From: UBA7672 sp044224605
GTDB taxonomy: Bacteria > Pseudomonadota > Alphaproteobacteria > Caulobacterales > Hyphomonadaceae
NCBI GenBank assembly: GCA_044224605.1
Contig: JBGAKC010000001.1
Coordinates: 1 to 64,000, forward strand
Direction of reading: 5' to 3'
DNA: 64,000 bases
Shown here one piece after another: positions 8,142 through 18,447 of this stretch (positions within the stretch are counted from its first letter, which is position 1; every line of letters begins with the position of its first letter). The position numbers and the translations under genes were made by a program. The notes beneath the pieces were generated by a model, which was given only the letters and a program-made list of their open reading frames with translations, had not been told where the DNA came from and did not search any database.

Positions 8142-9275
8142 TTACGCGGTCACGCCGCCGAGGCCGCCGTTGAGCATGATCAGGTAGCGCTGGGCGACCT
8201 GGTCGACGAAGTGGTCGTTCTGGAATTTGGAGGCGTCGACGCGCTGGTTGATCGCCTTCTCCTGTGCAGCCATCGACTGGATGGCGATCTGCTTGGGGAT
8301 GTTGAAGGCGGTGGTGACAACCTCGCGACCGAGCGGCGAGCCGAGGATGTCGACGGCGTCCTTGAGGTTCCTGGCGACGCTCTTGAACAGCACGGCCGAG
8401 CCGAGGCCGGGCATCTGGGCGTCCAGCATGTCGAGGCGTTTTTCGGCGATGTAGTTGTCGCTGACTTCCTTCAACGCATCGGCGAAATAAGGCCTGGCGC
8501 TGAAAGCGTCGTCCTGTTTCACCCCGTCATCGTACTGCGCGCCGGTCAGCGCGCCGTTCTTCAACGCGCCGATGAGGCGAGTGGTGTGAAGTTCGTCGGC
8601 ATCGTCACGCCAGATCATGTCGATGGTGACGCTATCGCCATTGACCGTGATCGGAACCTGCGTGCCGTCGACCGTGGCCTGATAGCCGCCGCCGCGGACT
8701 TTGGTGACCTGGAGCATCGCATCGATCGGTTCGCCTTCGCGCTCGAACGAGACGGCCCAGCGGCCGGCCATTCCGTCCATCTGCGGGCTGAGTCGGTCGA
8801 GGCCGTATTTGGCGAGGTCGAAGGTCTTGGCGAAGTCGAGCCATGCGCCGTTGATGGACGACATCCGGGCGGCGATGGAGCTTGAATCCGTGGGGTCGGA
8901 CAGCATGGCCTTCTTCGCAAGGCCGATATTGTTGATGTCGCCCTTGAGGCCTGCCGCAGTCATCAGGACCTTGCGGGCGATCGGATCGTTGAGCACGTCG
9001 TCGATCGTCTTCGCCTTCTTCACGACCTTCTCGTAGCGGGCGAGATCCTTCTGGACCTGCGGGTCCTTTGCGGCCTGGGCGAGCTGTTTGGCCTCGTTCT
9101 TCTCGGCGCTGGCGAGGGCGGATTTGACCGAGCCGACATTGGCGGTGGCCGTCCCCGAGGCGGTGGTAGCCCCCGATACCAGCGAGAAGTCGACGCCGCC
9201 CGAGCTGCTCGACGAAGAGCCGAACAGCATGCCGAGCGTCGAGGCTGACAGCGGCAGAACCATGGGAGGGACCAT
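8142..9275 (-). CDS. DUF1217 domain protein (flagellum-associated family)
   Basis: 377 residues from ATG 9275 (ATG 9263 also possible). After a Ser-rich start, the body has the DUF1217 look: repeated helical segments with KDPQVQKDLARYEKVVKKAK, LNDPIARKVLMTAAGLKGD, and a C-terminal SPLGREVVTTAFNIPKQIA followed by a final QRYLIMLNG. DUF1217 proteins occur in alphaproteobacteria, often with flagellar genes; their exact job is not known. A perfect CtrA box lies just upstream, fitting cell-cycle control of motility genes. No other flagellar gene is in the window. Confidence 0.75.
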   Translation of the reverse strand: MVPPMVLPLSASTLGMLFGSSSSSSGGVDFSLVSGATTASGTATANVGSVKSALASAEKNEAKQLAQAAKDPQVQKDLARYEKVVKKAKTIDDVLNDPIARKVLMTAAGLKGDINNIGLAKKAMLSDPTDSSSIAARMSSINGAWLDFAKTFDLAKYGLDRLSPQMDGMAGRWAVSFEREGEPIDAMLQVTKVRGGGYQATVDGTQVPITVNGDSVTIDMIWRDDADELHTTRLIGALKNGALTGAQYDDGVKQDDAFSARPYFADALKEVSDNYIAEKRLDMLDAQMPGLGSAVLFKSVARNLKDAVDILGSPLGREVVTTAFNIPKQIAIQSMAAQEKAINQRVDASKFQNDHFVDQVAQRYLIMLNGGLGGVTA

Positions 9276-9288
9276 GCCGGTCGCTTGT

Positions 9289-9304
9289 TTAACCGCCTCT
9301 TAAC
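9289..9304. promoter_or_regulatory. CtrA box (TTAA-N7-TTAAC)
   Basis: TTAACCGCCTCTTAAC matches the CtrA consensus exactly. It sits 13 bases upstream of the DUF1217 start and about 160 bases upstream of the plus-strand gene at 9464; its C-end orientation points toward the latter, but either could be the target. Confidence 0.6.
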
Positions 9305-9463
9305 CTGCGTCCGCGGTTTTTTGCCCTAGGCTAACCGTAGCGTCGCGGCGCCAGTTTCGCAGGAATTTCGTTTCGGCGAGAACGCGGTTGCGGATCGCCC
9401 ATTGGATTGCGTGCGCCGCGCTGGGGCGGCGCCGGGTGAAGTTTGGTGTGAGGCTGAAAGCAG

Positions 9464-9757
9464 ATGTGGCCGTTTGAAACCCGCCGGAAGAAAGCCGTGG
9501 TCGTGTTCCACATCGACCAGAACGGGCTCGCCAAAGGGGCCTATTTCCGGGGCGAAGCGGATGTCCTGGTCATCGACGAGCGCGATCCGAAGAACCGGGT
9601 CTATCGCATGGGTCAGGAGACGGCCGATGACGAGCTGCGCCGCAAGATCGGCAAGCATCCGCTGGGCCGGATCCTTGACGAGAAGGACAATGGCGCGCGC
9701 AGCGGATCGCCTGTCCTGAACCTGCACTGGGATGACACGGGCGCGCGGGCGACCTGA
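9464..9757 (+). CDS. Small conserved-looking protein of unknown function
   Basis: 97 residues, not recognised. It begins MWPFETRRKKAVVVFHIDQN and is highly charged, with alternating acidic and basic residues, no membrane segment and no cysteine. Codon use fits the GC-rich neighbours and a good terminator follows, which support a real gene. GAGG lies 11 bases before the ATG. It is flanked by unrelated genes (DUF1217 and AlkB). Confidence 0.6.
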   Translation: MWPFETRRKKAVVVFHIDQNGLAKGAYFRGEADVLVIDERDPKNRVYRMGQETADDELRRKIGKHPLGRILDEKDNGARSGSPVLNLHWDDTGARAT

Positions 9758-9785
9758 GACCTTCAGTTAACGGAACGAATTTGTC

Positions 9786-9820
9786 GCGCCCCGGATATCA
9801 GGTCCGGGGCGCTTCGTTTT
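9786..9820. terminator. Strong terminator between gene 9464 and alkB-like gene
   Basis: GCGCCCCGGA (9786-9795) pairs perfectly with TCCGGGGCGC (9803-9812) around seven bases and is followed by TTCGTTTT. It overlaps the last bases of the convergent alkB-like gene. Confidence 0.8.
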
Positions 9821-10421
9821 CGGCAACCGTCACCCGGCGAAGGGTGAGGTTGAGGCGACCGCCGCCGGGGATCAGCGTGGAACTGTCGGGGTAGATGCGA
9901 TCGACGCCGTGATAGGCCCGGCGCGCCCTGCCCCCGAGCACAACAACGTCGCCCGAGGCAAGGCGCATGGAACTCGTCGGGCTGGAACGCTCAAGGCCGC
10001 CGAGGCGGAACAGGGCGCGGGAGCCGAGCGAGACGGAGACGACGGGAGCATCATCCGCGGTTTCATCGGCATCGACATGGAGGCCGAGGCGGCTCTCGGC
10101 GCTGTACCAGTTGACCAGGCAGGCCTGCGGCGGGGCGGCGTAGTCCGCGACCTCGTTCCAGAGATCGAGCAACGTTTGCGGGATAGGGGTCCACGGCTTG
10201 TCCGTGAAGGGGTGATTGGGCTGGTAGCGATAACCCCTGATGTCCGAGACCCAGCCGAGCGGGCCCAGATTGGTCATGCGCACGGACATGGGCTTGCCTG
10301 AACGGGGCATGGTGGCGGTGTAGAGCGGATTCGTTTCGAGCATGGCGAGAATCTCGCCAACCAGCGCCTTCTGGGCGGTAGGCGGGAAATACTCCGGCAG
10401 GAAGCGGAAGCCTTCGAGCAT
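9798..10421 (-). CDS. alkB: Alpha-ketoglutarate-dependent DNA repair dioxygenase AlkB
   Basis: 207 residues, close to the usual length. AlkB removes methyl groups from 1-methyladenine and 3-methylcytosine using Fe(II), oxygen and 2-oxoglutarate. The iron ligands are H115 and D117 (CLVNWYSAESRLGLHVDAD) and H171 (RRAYHGVDRI). R189 and R195 (GGRLNLTLRR) match the oxoglutarate-binding pair of E. coli AlkB in spacing. It stands alone; no Ada-type regulator is nearby. Confidence 0.9.
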   Translation of the reverse strand: MLEGFRFLPEYFPPTAQKALVGEILAMLETNPLYTATMPRSGKPMSVRMTNLGPLGWVSDIRGYRYQPNHPFTDKPWTPIPQTLLDLWNEVADYAAPPQACLVNWYSAESRLGLHVDADETADDAPVVSVSLGSRALFRLGGLERSSPTSSMRLASGDVVVLGGRARRAYHGVDRIYPDSSTLIPGGGRLNLTLRRVTVAENEAPRT

Positions 10422-10484
10422 GGGGTGAATGTAGGGATATCGAGGCGCGGCGTCGCCGGAAAGACGACGGCGCCACTCCAGGAT

Positions 10485-11210
10485 CTAGTTCCGCATCTGC
10501 TCTATGAGCTTCAGGAGGTCCCGTCCGGCCGTCAGCTGCGCCCGGCTCGGTGCGTGATCAGCCTCTCCAGACCTGTCGCGAATGCCGACAGAAAGGGTTT
10601 CGTCGGGGCCGGGCTTGTCCTCGCGCAGCGCGACCACCGAAGCTTCGCGAAGAAAGGCCTTGATCTCCTCAACCGTCGCCGACCTGATCAAGGGCGAGGA
10701 CGTGAGGAGCTGCGCTGGCTCTCCTGCCGGCCTCTCCGGAGGAAGGTTCTCCCAGATCATTTGCGGATGTGCGGCGGCGAGACGACGGAGCGCCGCGTCG
10801 CTGACAACGCCAATGCCGGTAACCGCATCGCCCTTGGCCAGGAAGGTGACAAGTTCGAGCCGTCCTGGCTCATCGGACGAGTCGAACTGGGCGACGTAAA
10901 GGCCATCGCCCAAGGCGACAACAGCGAGTTCCTGCCTGTCGGCGTCCTCGGGGCTGCCAGTATTATCGGGCTCGGGCTTGGACAGGTCCGTCATCGTGTG
11001 GATGCGGCGGGCCTCGTCCCAGTCGATACGCAAGCATCCTTCGGATGATATGACCTTGGGAGATGGGCCGAGCGTCATTTCGCAATAATCGCCAGGAGAC
11101 AGGACCGCATGACTCACCCGGGCGTCGAACGGGGCAATGTCGACAGCACTGCCATAGGTGCAAGCTGACGCCGCCAGTGCTGCAAGCGCTGCGAGAGCGG
11201 ATCGATGCAT
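10485..11210 (-). CDS. Predicted lipoprotein of unknown function
   Basis: 241 residues with a lipoprotein signal: ALAALAALAASAC, cysteine at about 17. The mature part is acidic and has no recognised domain; a Pro-rich, charged stretch lies near the middle and end. It is expected to be anchored in the envelope. It is transcribed opposite to the gene at 11378 and is not clearly in an operon. The family was not recognised. Confidence 0.6.
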   Translation of the reverse strand: MHRSALAALAALAASACTYGSAVDIAPFDARVSHAVLSPGDYCEMTLGPSPKVISSEGCLRIDWDEARRIHTMTDLSKPEPDNTGSPEDADRQELAVVALGDGLYVAQFDSSDEPGRLELVTFLAKGDAVTGIGVVSDAALRRLAAAHPQMIWENLPPERPAGEPAQLLTSSPLIRSATVEEIKAFLREASVVALREDKPGPDETLSVGIRDRSGEADHAPSRAQLTAGRDLLKLIEQMRN

Positions 11211-11377
11211 GGCAGGCCTCCCTTCACGTCAAGCCGACTATTTTGACAAAATAACAGACCGAACCGGGGAGCGATTGATCGACGGCAAGGCGCCGCAAAT
11301 TGGCTAAGGCTGCAAGCAGTGGCTGGCGGTTCCCCCTCCCTGGCGCCTGTGGTTCACTCCATTCAAGGAGACGGTTC

Positions 11378-11776
11378 GTGGCGTTCGATTTCTCGGCATC
11401 TGCGGCGCGTGCGCGGGCCCGGTCGGTCCCCCGGGAGGCTGACCGCGCCGTCATTGTCGGCTGGCGAGAACGTCGCGAGAACGACCTTGTCCAGCTGGGC
11501 TTCGTGCTGCCCCTGTCGATCTGGTTGGGCCACAACAACGGACCTGACATTCTGGAAAGCCTGGCGTTCAAGGAATGGCGCTGGACTAGGGCCCGGGAGG
11601 AGGCGTTTGCACCCCCTGACGCCGAAACCGGGGCCAGATGGGCCCGGAAGGCCGAAGAATTGGGCCTTTCTTACGCGGAATATCGTTTGGAACTGCTTGA
11701 ACGCGGACGCCATCCGACCCATGAAGACGCAAAGCGTATCCGTGACGGCAGACCCTCCCCCGGCGCGTCACGATAG
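11378..11776 (+). CDS. Small protein of unknown function, GTG start
   Basis: 132 residues if read from the GTG at 11378, which has a textbook ribosome site (AAGGAG, seven bases before). An ATG at 11300 would add 26 residues but lacks such a site. The sequence is basic and helical, with IWLGHNNGPDI in the middle and a C-terminal ELGLSYAEYRLELLERGRHP region resembling a helix-turn-helix or helical bundle end. I do not recognise the family. It ends 13 bases before the heat-shock promoter of dnaK. Confidence 0.55.
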   Translation: MAFDFSASAARARARSVPREADRAVIVGWRERRENDLVQLGFVLPLSIWLGHNNGPDILESLAFKEWRWTRAREEAFAPPDAETGARWARKAEELGLSYAEYRLELLERGRHPTHEDAKRIRDGRPSPGASR

Positions 11777-11789
11777 CCTGAATTTATCT

Positions 11790-11818
11790 CTTGAGACTGA
11801 CTGCCCAGTTCCCATATG
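11790..11818 (+). promoter_or_regulatory. Putative RpoH promoter of dnaK
   Basis: CTTGAGAC (11790-11797) and CCCATATG (11811-11818) closely match the alphaproteobacterial heat-shock sigma factor elements CTTGAAA and CCCATNT with 15 bases between the cores. The predicted transcript has a leader of about 130 bases before the dnaK ATG at 11955. Confidence 0.65.
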
Positions 11819-11954
11819 AGCCCCAGCCGCAAGGGACTTCTCCGTTTCTTGCGCGCGATCAAAGTGCAAGACCATGGGGTCGTCCAAAGCCGGGTGCTGC
11901 CTGTCAGGCCCAGAGTAAGGATGGGGCGGCCGCCGCAGAAAGGACGTTTGTAGT

Positions 11955-13871
<1,917 letters not shown>

Positions 13872-13911
13872 TTATTGGGCTTAGACCAGTCCAGATGAGG
13901 TGATGAATCGC

Positions 13912-13959
13912 ATGGGCCATGGCTTTGAGGGGGTTTAATCCCGTCAGGTCATGGCCCAT
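13912..13959. repeat. Inverted repeat in the dnaK-dnaJ gap
   Basis: ATGGGCCATG (13912-13921) and CATGGCCCAT (13950-13959) pair perfectly around 28 bases that can form a smaller GGG/CCC hairpin. A second small hairpin (GAGGG/CCCTC around five T residues) lies at 14009-14023. Neither has a T-run after it, so an attenuating or RNA-processing structure between the two chaperone genes is as likely as a terminator. Confidence 0.5.
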
Positions 13960-14090
13960 TTAGTTTCAACGGTTGCTAAGGTTCGACTGCGATAGAACGA
14001 CAGGCCCAGAGGGTTTTTCCCTCCCCTAGGGCCCCCGGGCAGTACGAACGGAGTTCAGGTAAGGGTCATGTATCCGGTTCGGTCGTCACG

Positions 14091-15218
14091 ATGAGCGAGC
14101 GCTCTTATTATGAAATCCTCGGCGTCGATAAGACGGCCGACGAGAAAGCCCTCAAGTCCGCCTTCCGTAAGAAGGCGATGGAATACCACCCGGACCGCAA
14201 TCCGGGCTGCACGGTTTCCGAAGCAAAGTTCAAGGAACTTTCCGAGGCGTACGAGACCCTCAACGATCCCCAGAAGCGCGCGATCTATGACCGCTTCGGC
14301 AAGGCTGGCCTCAATGGCGCGGCCGGCGGCGGGACGCATGCGCGGCCCGAGGACGTCTTTCGCGATGTGTTCGGCGACGTGTTCTCCGAATTCTTCGGCG
14401 GCCAGCGCCAGCAGCGCAGCGGCCCGGCGCGCGGCGCGGACCTTCGTTACGATTACGAGATCAGCCTCGAGGACGCCTTCCACGGGCGCACGGCCGAGAT
14501 CTCCGTTCCGACCACCGAGAAGTGCGAGCCGTGCCATGGTTCGGGCGCGGAGCCCGGCACACAGCCGGAAACCTGCTCGACCTGCAACGGCCATGGCCGC
14601 GTGCGCGTGAGCCAGGGCTTCTTCACCATGGAGCGGACATGCGGCCGCTGCCAGGGTTCAGGCAACATCATCAAGACGCCGTGCCGCCAGTGCGGCGGGC
14701 GCGGCGCGATCCGCAAGGACCGCACGCTCTCGATCAACATCCCGGCGGGCATCGAGGACGGCCAGCGCATCCGCCTCGGCGGCGAAGGCGAGCCCGGGCC
14801 GCGCAACGGCGCGAAGGGCGACCTCTACATTTTCGTCTCGGTGAAAGAGCACGAGATCTTCGAACGCGACGGACAGACGCTGTTCGCCCGCACGCCCGTG
14901 CCGATGTGCACGGCGGCGCTGGGCGGCGAGATCGAGATGCCGACGATCGACGGCGGCAAGATGCGCGTGTCCATTCCCGAAGGCGCCCAGACGGGCAAGC
15001 GCATGCGCCTCAAAGGCAAGGGCATGCCGACACTGCGCGGCGGATCGAACGGCGACATGGTCGTCGAACTGTTCGTCGAGACGCCGACGCATCTCTCGGC
15101 CAAGCAGAAGGAACTGCTCAAGCAGTTCGCTTCCGAGTGCAGCGACAAGTGCCACCCGGAGAGCCAGGGCTTCTTCAAGAAAGTGAAGAAGCGCTTCGAG
15201 CAGGACTCGCGGGCGTAA
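14091..15218 (+). CDS. dnaJ: Co-chaperone DnaJ (Hsp40)
   Basis: 375 residues. J domain at 3-70 with the HPD loop (YHPDRNPG), a short Gly/Phe-type linker, then four zinc-binding repeats at about 142-208 (CEPCHGSG, CSTCNGHG, CGRCQGSG, CRQCGGRG) and the C-terminal peptide-binding domains. It stimulates DnaK ATPase and delivers substrates. The linker is short but standard for alphaproteobacteria. It could be transcribed with dnaK or from its own promoter in the 219-base gap. Confidence 0.97.
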   Translation: MSERSYYEILGVDKTADEKALKSAFRKKAMEYHPDRNPGCTVSEAKFKELSEAYETLNDPQKRAIYDRFGKAGLNGAAGGGTHARPEDVFRDVFGDVFSEFFGGQRQQRSGPARGADLRYDYEISLEDAFHGRTAEISVPTTEKCEPCHGSGAEPGTQPETCSTCNGHGRVRVSQGFFTMERTCGRCQGSGNIIKTPCRQCGGRGAIRKDRTLSINIPAGIEDGQRIRLGGEGEPGPRNGAKGDLYIFVSVKEHEIFERDGQTLFARTPVPMCTAALGGEIEMPTIDGGKMRVSIPEGAQTGKRMRLKGKGMPTLRGGSNGDMVVELFVETPTHLSAKQKELLKQFASECSDKCHPESQGFFKKVKKRFEQDSRA

Positions 15219-15221
15219 GGC

Positions 15222-15743
15222 CTAGCCCGGATTGGCCGGCGCCGTTGGCGCGGGACTGTCCTCGGGCGGTTCGATCAGATCGCACTTGATGTCGACGGGC
15301 TTCTGCTGCGCCATCGCGATCGGGCCTTCGTAGATCCCGCAAATGATCAGGCTGTTCTCGTGAGCCATGCGTGAGGTGTGGACGTTGACCAGCACCTGGG
15401 GCGGACCCTCGACGTCCGAGGCCAGCACCTTCGGGTCGATGGCGGCGCCGGGGACGGTGACCGAGCGGCTGGAGGGCTGGACCTTGATGTCGTCGGCGCC
15501 GAGATTGATCTGGCCTATCTCGTCGGCGCGCGGCCGCGCCTCTTCCTTCGGTTGGCCCCAGTACATGCTGGAGACGGTGACCATCTCGTGCATCGTTTCG
15601 AGCTTCTCGATCGTGCGCGGGGTCAGCGTGAGCTGGACCTCGAAGGCGTAGGGGCTCTTCACCTCGGGCGCTGCGGCGCCGGGGCTGTCGGCAGGGGCGC
15701 AAGCGGCGAGGGCGGCCGGGACCAAGAGAGCAAGCTGTTTCAT
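15222..15743 (-). CDS. Predicted lipoprotein of unknown function
   Basis: 173 residues. Lipoprotein signal LALLVPAALAAC with cysteine at 15, then a Pro/Ala-rich linker and a soluble domain with conserved-looking FEVQLTLTPRTIEKLETMHE and a pair of cysteines near the C-terminus (IICGIYEG and IKCDLIEP) that may form a disulphide. The tail is Pro/Ala-rich. No family recognised. It is convergent with dnaJ, only three bases apart, and divergent from dapB. Confidence 0.65.
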   Translation of the reverse strand: MKQLALLVPAALAACAPADSPGAAAPEVKSPYAFEVQLTLTPRTIEKLETMHEMVTVSSMYWGQPKEEARPRADEIGQINLGADDIKVQPSSRSVTVPGAAIDPKVLASDVEGPPQVLVNVHTSRMAHENSLIICGIYEGPIAMAQQKPVDIKCDLIEPPEDSPAPTAPANPG

Positions 15744-15835
15744 GGGACAGGAAGCTCGCTGCTTCGGCCGTTCGGGTCAAATATCGGGGGAGGCGCGCCC
15801 TCGCCTCTCGCGTAAATCCGGCTATAAGCGGGCGC

Positions 15836-16612
15836 ATGAGCACACGGATCGCGATCGCAGGAGCCGCAGGACGCATGGGCCAGGCGCTGGCGCGCGTGGC
15901 TGGCCAGGACTTCGCCATCGTGGGCGGCAGCGAGCATGCGGGCTCCGGCAAGATCGGCGCGGACATGGGCGGCTGGACAATCTCGGACGCGGCCAACAAG
16001 GCGGCGCAGACGGCCGATGTGTGGATAGACTTCACGACGCCCGAGGCGTCGCTGCAGGCGCTGGAGCTCTTGAAGCTGACCAAGGTGAAGGCGGCGGTAG
16101 TGGGGACCACGGGGCTGTCTGCGGCGCAGGAACAGCAGATCGCGGAGCATGCCAAGCGCATCGCCATCGTGCGCGACCGGAATTTCTCCCTGGGCGTCAA
16201 CCTGATGATCGGGCTGGTCGAGCAGGTCTCGGCCCGGCTGGGGACGGACTGGGATATCGAGATCACCGAAGGCCATCACCGCCGGAAGGTGGATGCGCCG
16301 TCGGGAACCGCGCTGATGATCGGAGAAGCGGCCGCCGCGGGGCGGAGGGCGAAGCTGGGCGATCTCCGGGTTCCGCCGCATGACGGGATCACCGGCCCGC
16401 GCAGGCAAGGCTCGATCGGCTTTTCCGTCATTCGGGGCGGCGGCATTATCGGCGACCACGCCGCGCAGTTCATCTCCGATGAGGAGATCCTGTCGATCAA
16501 TCACCGCGCGCTCGACAGGGCGATCTTCGCCAAGGGCGCGCTGGCGGCGGCGACGTGGGCGGCGGATAAGGGGCCGGGCCTCTACCGGATGCGCGACGTT
16601 CTCGGGCTGTAG
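15836..16612 (+). CDS. dapB: 4-hydroxy-tetrahydrodipicolinate reductase
   Basis: 258 residues. DapB performs the NAD(P)H-dependent step of the diaminopimelate/lysine pathway that feeds cell wall synthesis. The Rossmann start RIAIAGAAGRMGQALARV, the catalytic EGHHRRKVDAPSGTAL with the His-His and Lys residues, and the C-terminal LDRAIFAKGALAAATWA are all present. ATG 15836 leads straight into the first beta strand. It appears monocistronic. Confidence 0.97.
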   Translation: MSTRIAIAGAAGRMGQALARVAGQDFAIVGGSEHAGSGKIGADMGGWTISDAANKAAQTADVWIDFTTPEASLQALELLKLTKVKAAVVGTTGLSAAQEQQIAEHAKRIAIVRDRNFSLGVNLMIGLVEQVSARLGTDWDIEITEGHHRRKVDAPSGTALMIGEAAAAGRRAKLGDLRVPPHDGITGPRRQGSIGFSVIRGGGIIGDHAAQFISDEEILSINHRALDRAIFAKGALAAATWAADKGPGLYRMRDVLGL

Positions 16613-16750
16613 AATTTCCGCTCGCGCACGCGTTTCAAATTGTTTCGGGGCTTTCACTTTGCTTGTGGCGCCCGCCACGCATAGACGATGTTGTGAAGCC
16701 GCCACAAGGCGGCAAGCGGGAAACGCGGCAACGGGGACTTGGCGCGGGGC
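16613..16750. repeat. Gap between dapB and amidase with two palindromes
   Basis: GTGGCG-CC-CGCCAC (16665-16678) and GCCGCC-ACAA-GGCGGC (16698-16713) are perfect palindromes. Neither is followed by a T-run. They may act as a weak terminator for dapB or as protein-binding sites ahead of the amidase gene. Confidence 0.35.
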
Positions 16751-18385
16751 ATGAGCCAGACGCCACACATTTTTGCGTCCGCGCGACAGCAGCTGGACCA
16801 GCTCGCGCTGGGCCAGGTGAGCGCCGTTGATTTGCTGGAAGAACATATTGCGCGCTCCGGCGTCGTGAACCCGGTCATCAACGCCGTTGTGCGCACCAAT
16901 CTCGATGTCGCGCGCGAGCGGGCGGTGGAACTCGACCGGCTGCTGAAGGCGGGCATTCCGGCCGGGCCGCTGCACGGCCTGCCGATGACCATCAAGGACA
17001 CGTTCGACGTCGAGGGGATGCCGGCGACATCCGGCGCGCCGCAATACGCCAACCGGCCCGCGCGGACGCCGGATGCGCAGGCGGTGGCGCGGCTCAGGGC
17101 TGCCGGCGCGGTGATCTGGGGCAAGACCAACACGCCCTATCTCGCGGGCGACAACCAGACCTACAACCCGGTGCACGGGCGAACGTCGAACCCATGGGAC
17201 ATCAGCCGGACGCCGGGCGGATCGTCCGGCGGCGCGGCGGCGGCGCTGGCGACGGGCGTGACGCCGCTGGAACTGGGATCGGACATTGGCGGCAGCCTGC
17301 GCTTCCCGGCGCATTTCTGCGGCGTCGCGGCGCTGAAGCCGACCTTCGGGCGCACGCCCATTCTCGGCCACGTGCCGCCTGCCCCGGGATCGTTGGCGGT
17401 GCGGGACCTCAACGTGTCGGGACCGATGGCGCGCAACGTCGCGGACCTCCGCCTGATGTACCAGGTGCTGGCGGGCGAGCCGGTGACGCTGCAGCCGCGC
17501 AAGCCTGGTCTGAAGGCGCGGCGCATCGGCGTGTGGGTGGACGACAAGACGTTCCCCGTCTCCGCCGAGTGCGGCGCAGCAGTCGAAGTTGCCGCCGAGG
17601 CGGCGGCCGAAGCGGGCGCGCAGGTGCTGGTGGCGAAGCCGGAGGTGGACGGCAATGCGCTGGTCGATCTCTATCTGCAGCTGCTGTTACCGATCCTCGC
17701 AACCGACATGCCGCCACCACTGATGAAGGCGCTGAAGGCGGGGCGGCCGATCGCCAAGCTGATGTCGGGCGGGGAGCCGTTCTCGCTCGGCAAGTGGGCG
17801 CTCTATTCCTCGGCCACGCACCATGACTGGCTGAAGGCCGACGAGACGCGGCGCAGGCTGAAGCGCACCATGTCGGAATTTTTCACGCGCTGGCACGCCA
17901 TCATCACGCCGGTCGCGCCGACGACGGCATTCGAACACATCGAGAGCGGCGACGCCGTAACCCGACTGATGAAGGTCGACGGCAAGTCCGTGCCGTATCA
18001 CATGTTCCATGCGTGGATCGCGCTGGCGTCCGTGTGCCACCTGCCCTCGGTGGTGATCCCCGTGCCACGCGCAAAGGGCGAGCTGCCGTGCGGCGTGCAG
18101 ATCATCGGGCCGGAGGGCGGCGATCTCGACGTGCTGGCTATCGCCGAGGCGCTGGAGAGCCAGATGGGCGGATTCCAGCGGCCGCCGGAAGAGAATCTCG
18201 TCCCGCCGCTGGAGCTGACGGTGAAGTCGAAAGGCAAGCCGGCCAAGGCGAAGCCTGCACCAAAGGCCAAGCCGGTGAAGGAAAAGCCCGCGCCAAAACC
18301 CAAGCCCGCGAAACCGGAAAAGCCGAAGCCTGCGCCGAAGGTGAAACCGCCCAAGCCGGTCAAGCCGGAGCGGCCCCGAAAGTAG
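16751..18385 (+). CDS. Amidase (amidase signature family) with Lys/Pro-rich tail
   Basis: 544 residues. The amidase signature core runs to about 490 and holds the Ser-cisSer-Lys triad: Lys in LPMTIKDTFDVEG, the flexible serine in PGGSSGGAAAAL, and the nucleophile region GSDIGGSLRFPAHFCGV. Such enzymes hydrolyse amide bonds; substrate unknown. The last about 55 residues are almost only Lys, Pro and Ala (repeats like KPAKAKPAPKAKPVKEKPAP), which is not part of the catalytic fold and might bind polyanions or the cell surface. TTG at 16739 is a less likely start than ATG 16751. Confidence 0.85.
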   Translation: MSQTPHIFASARQQLDQLALGQVSAVDLLEEHIARSGVVNPVINAVVRTNLDVARERAVELDRLLKAGIPAGPLHGLPMTIKDTFDVEGMPATSGAPQYANRPARTPDAQAVARLRAAGAVIWGKTNTPYLAGDNQTYNPVHGRTSNPWDISRTPGGSSGGAAAALATGVTPLELGSDIGGSLRFPAHFCGVAALKPTFGRTPILGHVPPAPGSLAVRDLNVSGPMARNVADLRLMYQVLAGEPVTLQPRKPGLKARRIGVWVDDKTFPVSAECGAAVEVAAEAAAEAGAQVLVAKPEVDGNALVDLYLQLLLPILATDMPPPLMKALKAGRPIAKLMSGGEPFSLGKWALYSSATHHDWLKADETRRRLKRTMSEFFTRWHAIITPVAPTTAFEHIESGDAVTRLMKVDGKSVPYHMFHAWIALASVCHLPSVVIPVPRAKGELPCGVQIIGPEGGDLDVLAIAEALESQMGGFQRPPEENLVPPLELTVKSKGKPAKAKPAPKAKPVKEKPAPKPKPAKPEKPKPAPKVKPPKPVKPERPRK

Positions 18386-18447
18386 GCTTGTCGGGCGCCG
18401 CGGCATGCAGGAAGACTGCAATCGGGGCGGTTTCAGGGAGACAGGCC

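Noticed and set aside
15740..17371. 543-residue minus-strand frame opposite dapB and amidase
   Set aside because: Shadow frame of two recognised enzymes, low-complexity Arg-rich.
18013..18447. N-terminal extension of the lipoprotein hydrolase into the amidase
   Set aside because: Overlaps the amidase tail in another frame; the lipobox and ribosome site place the start at 18448.
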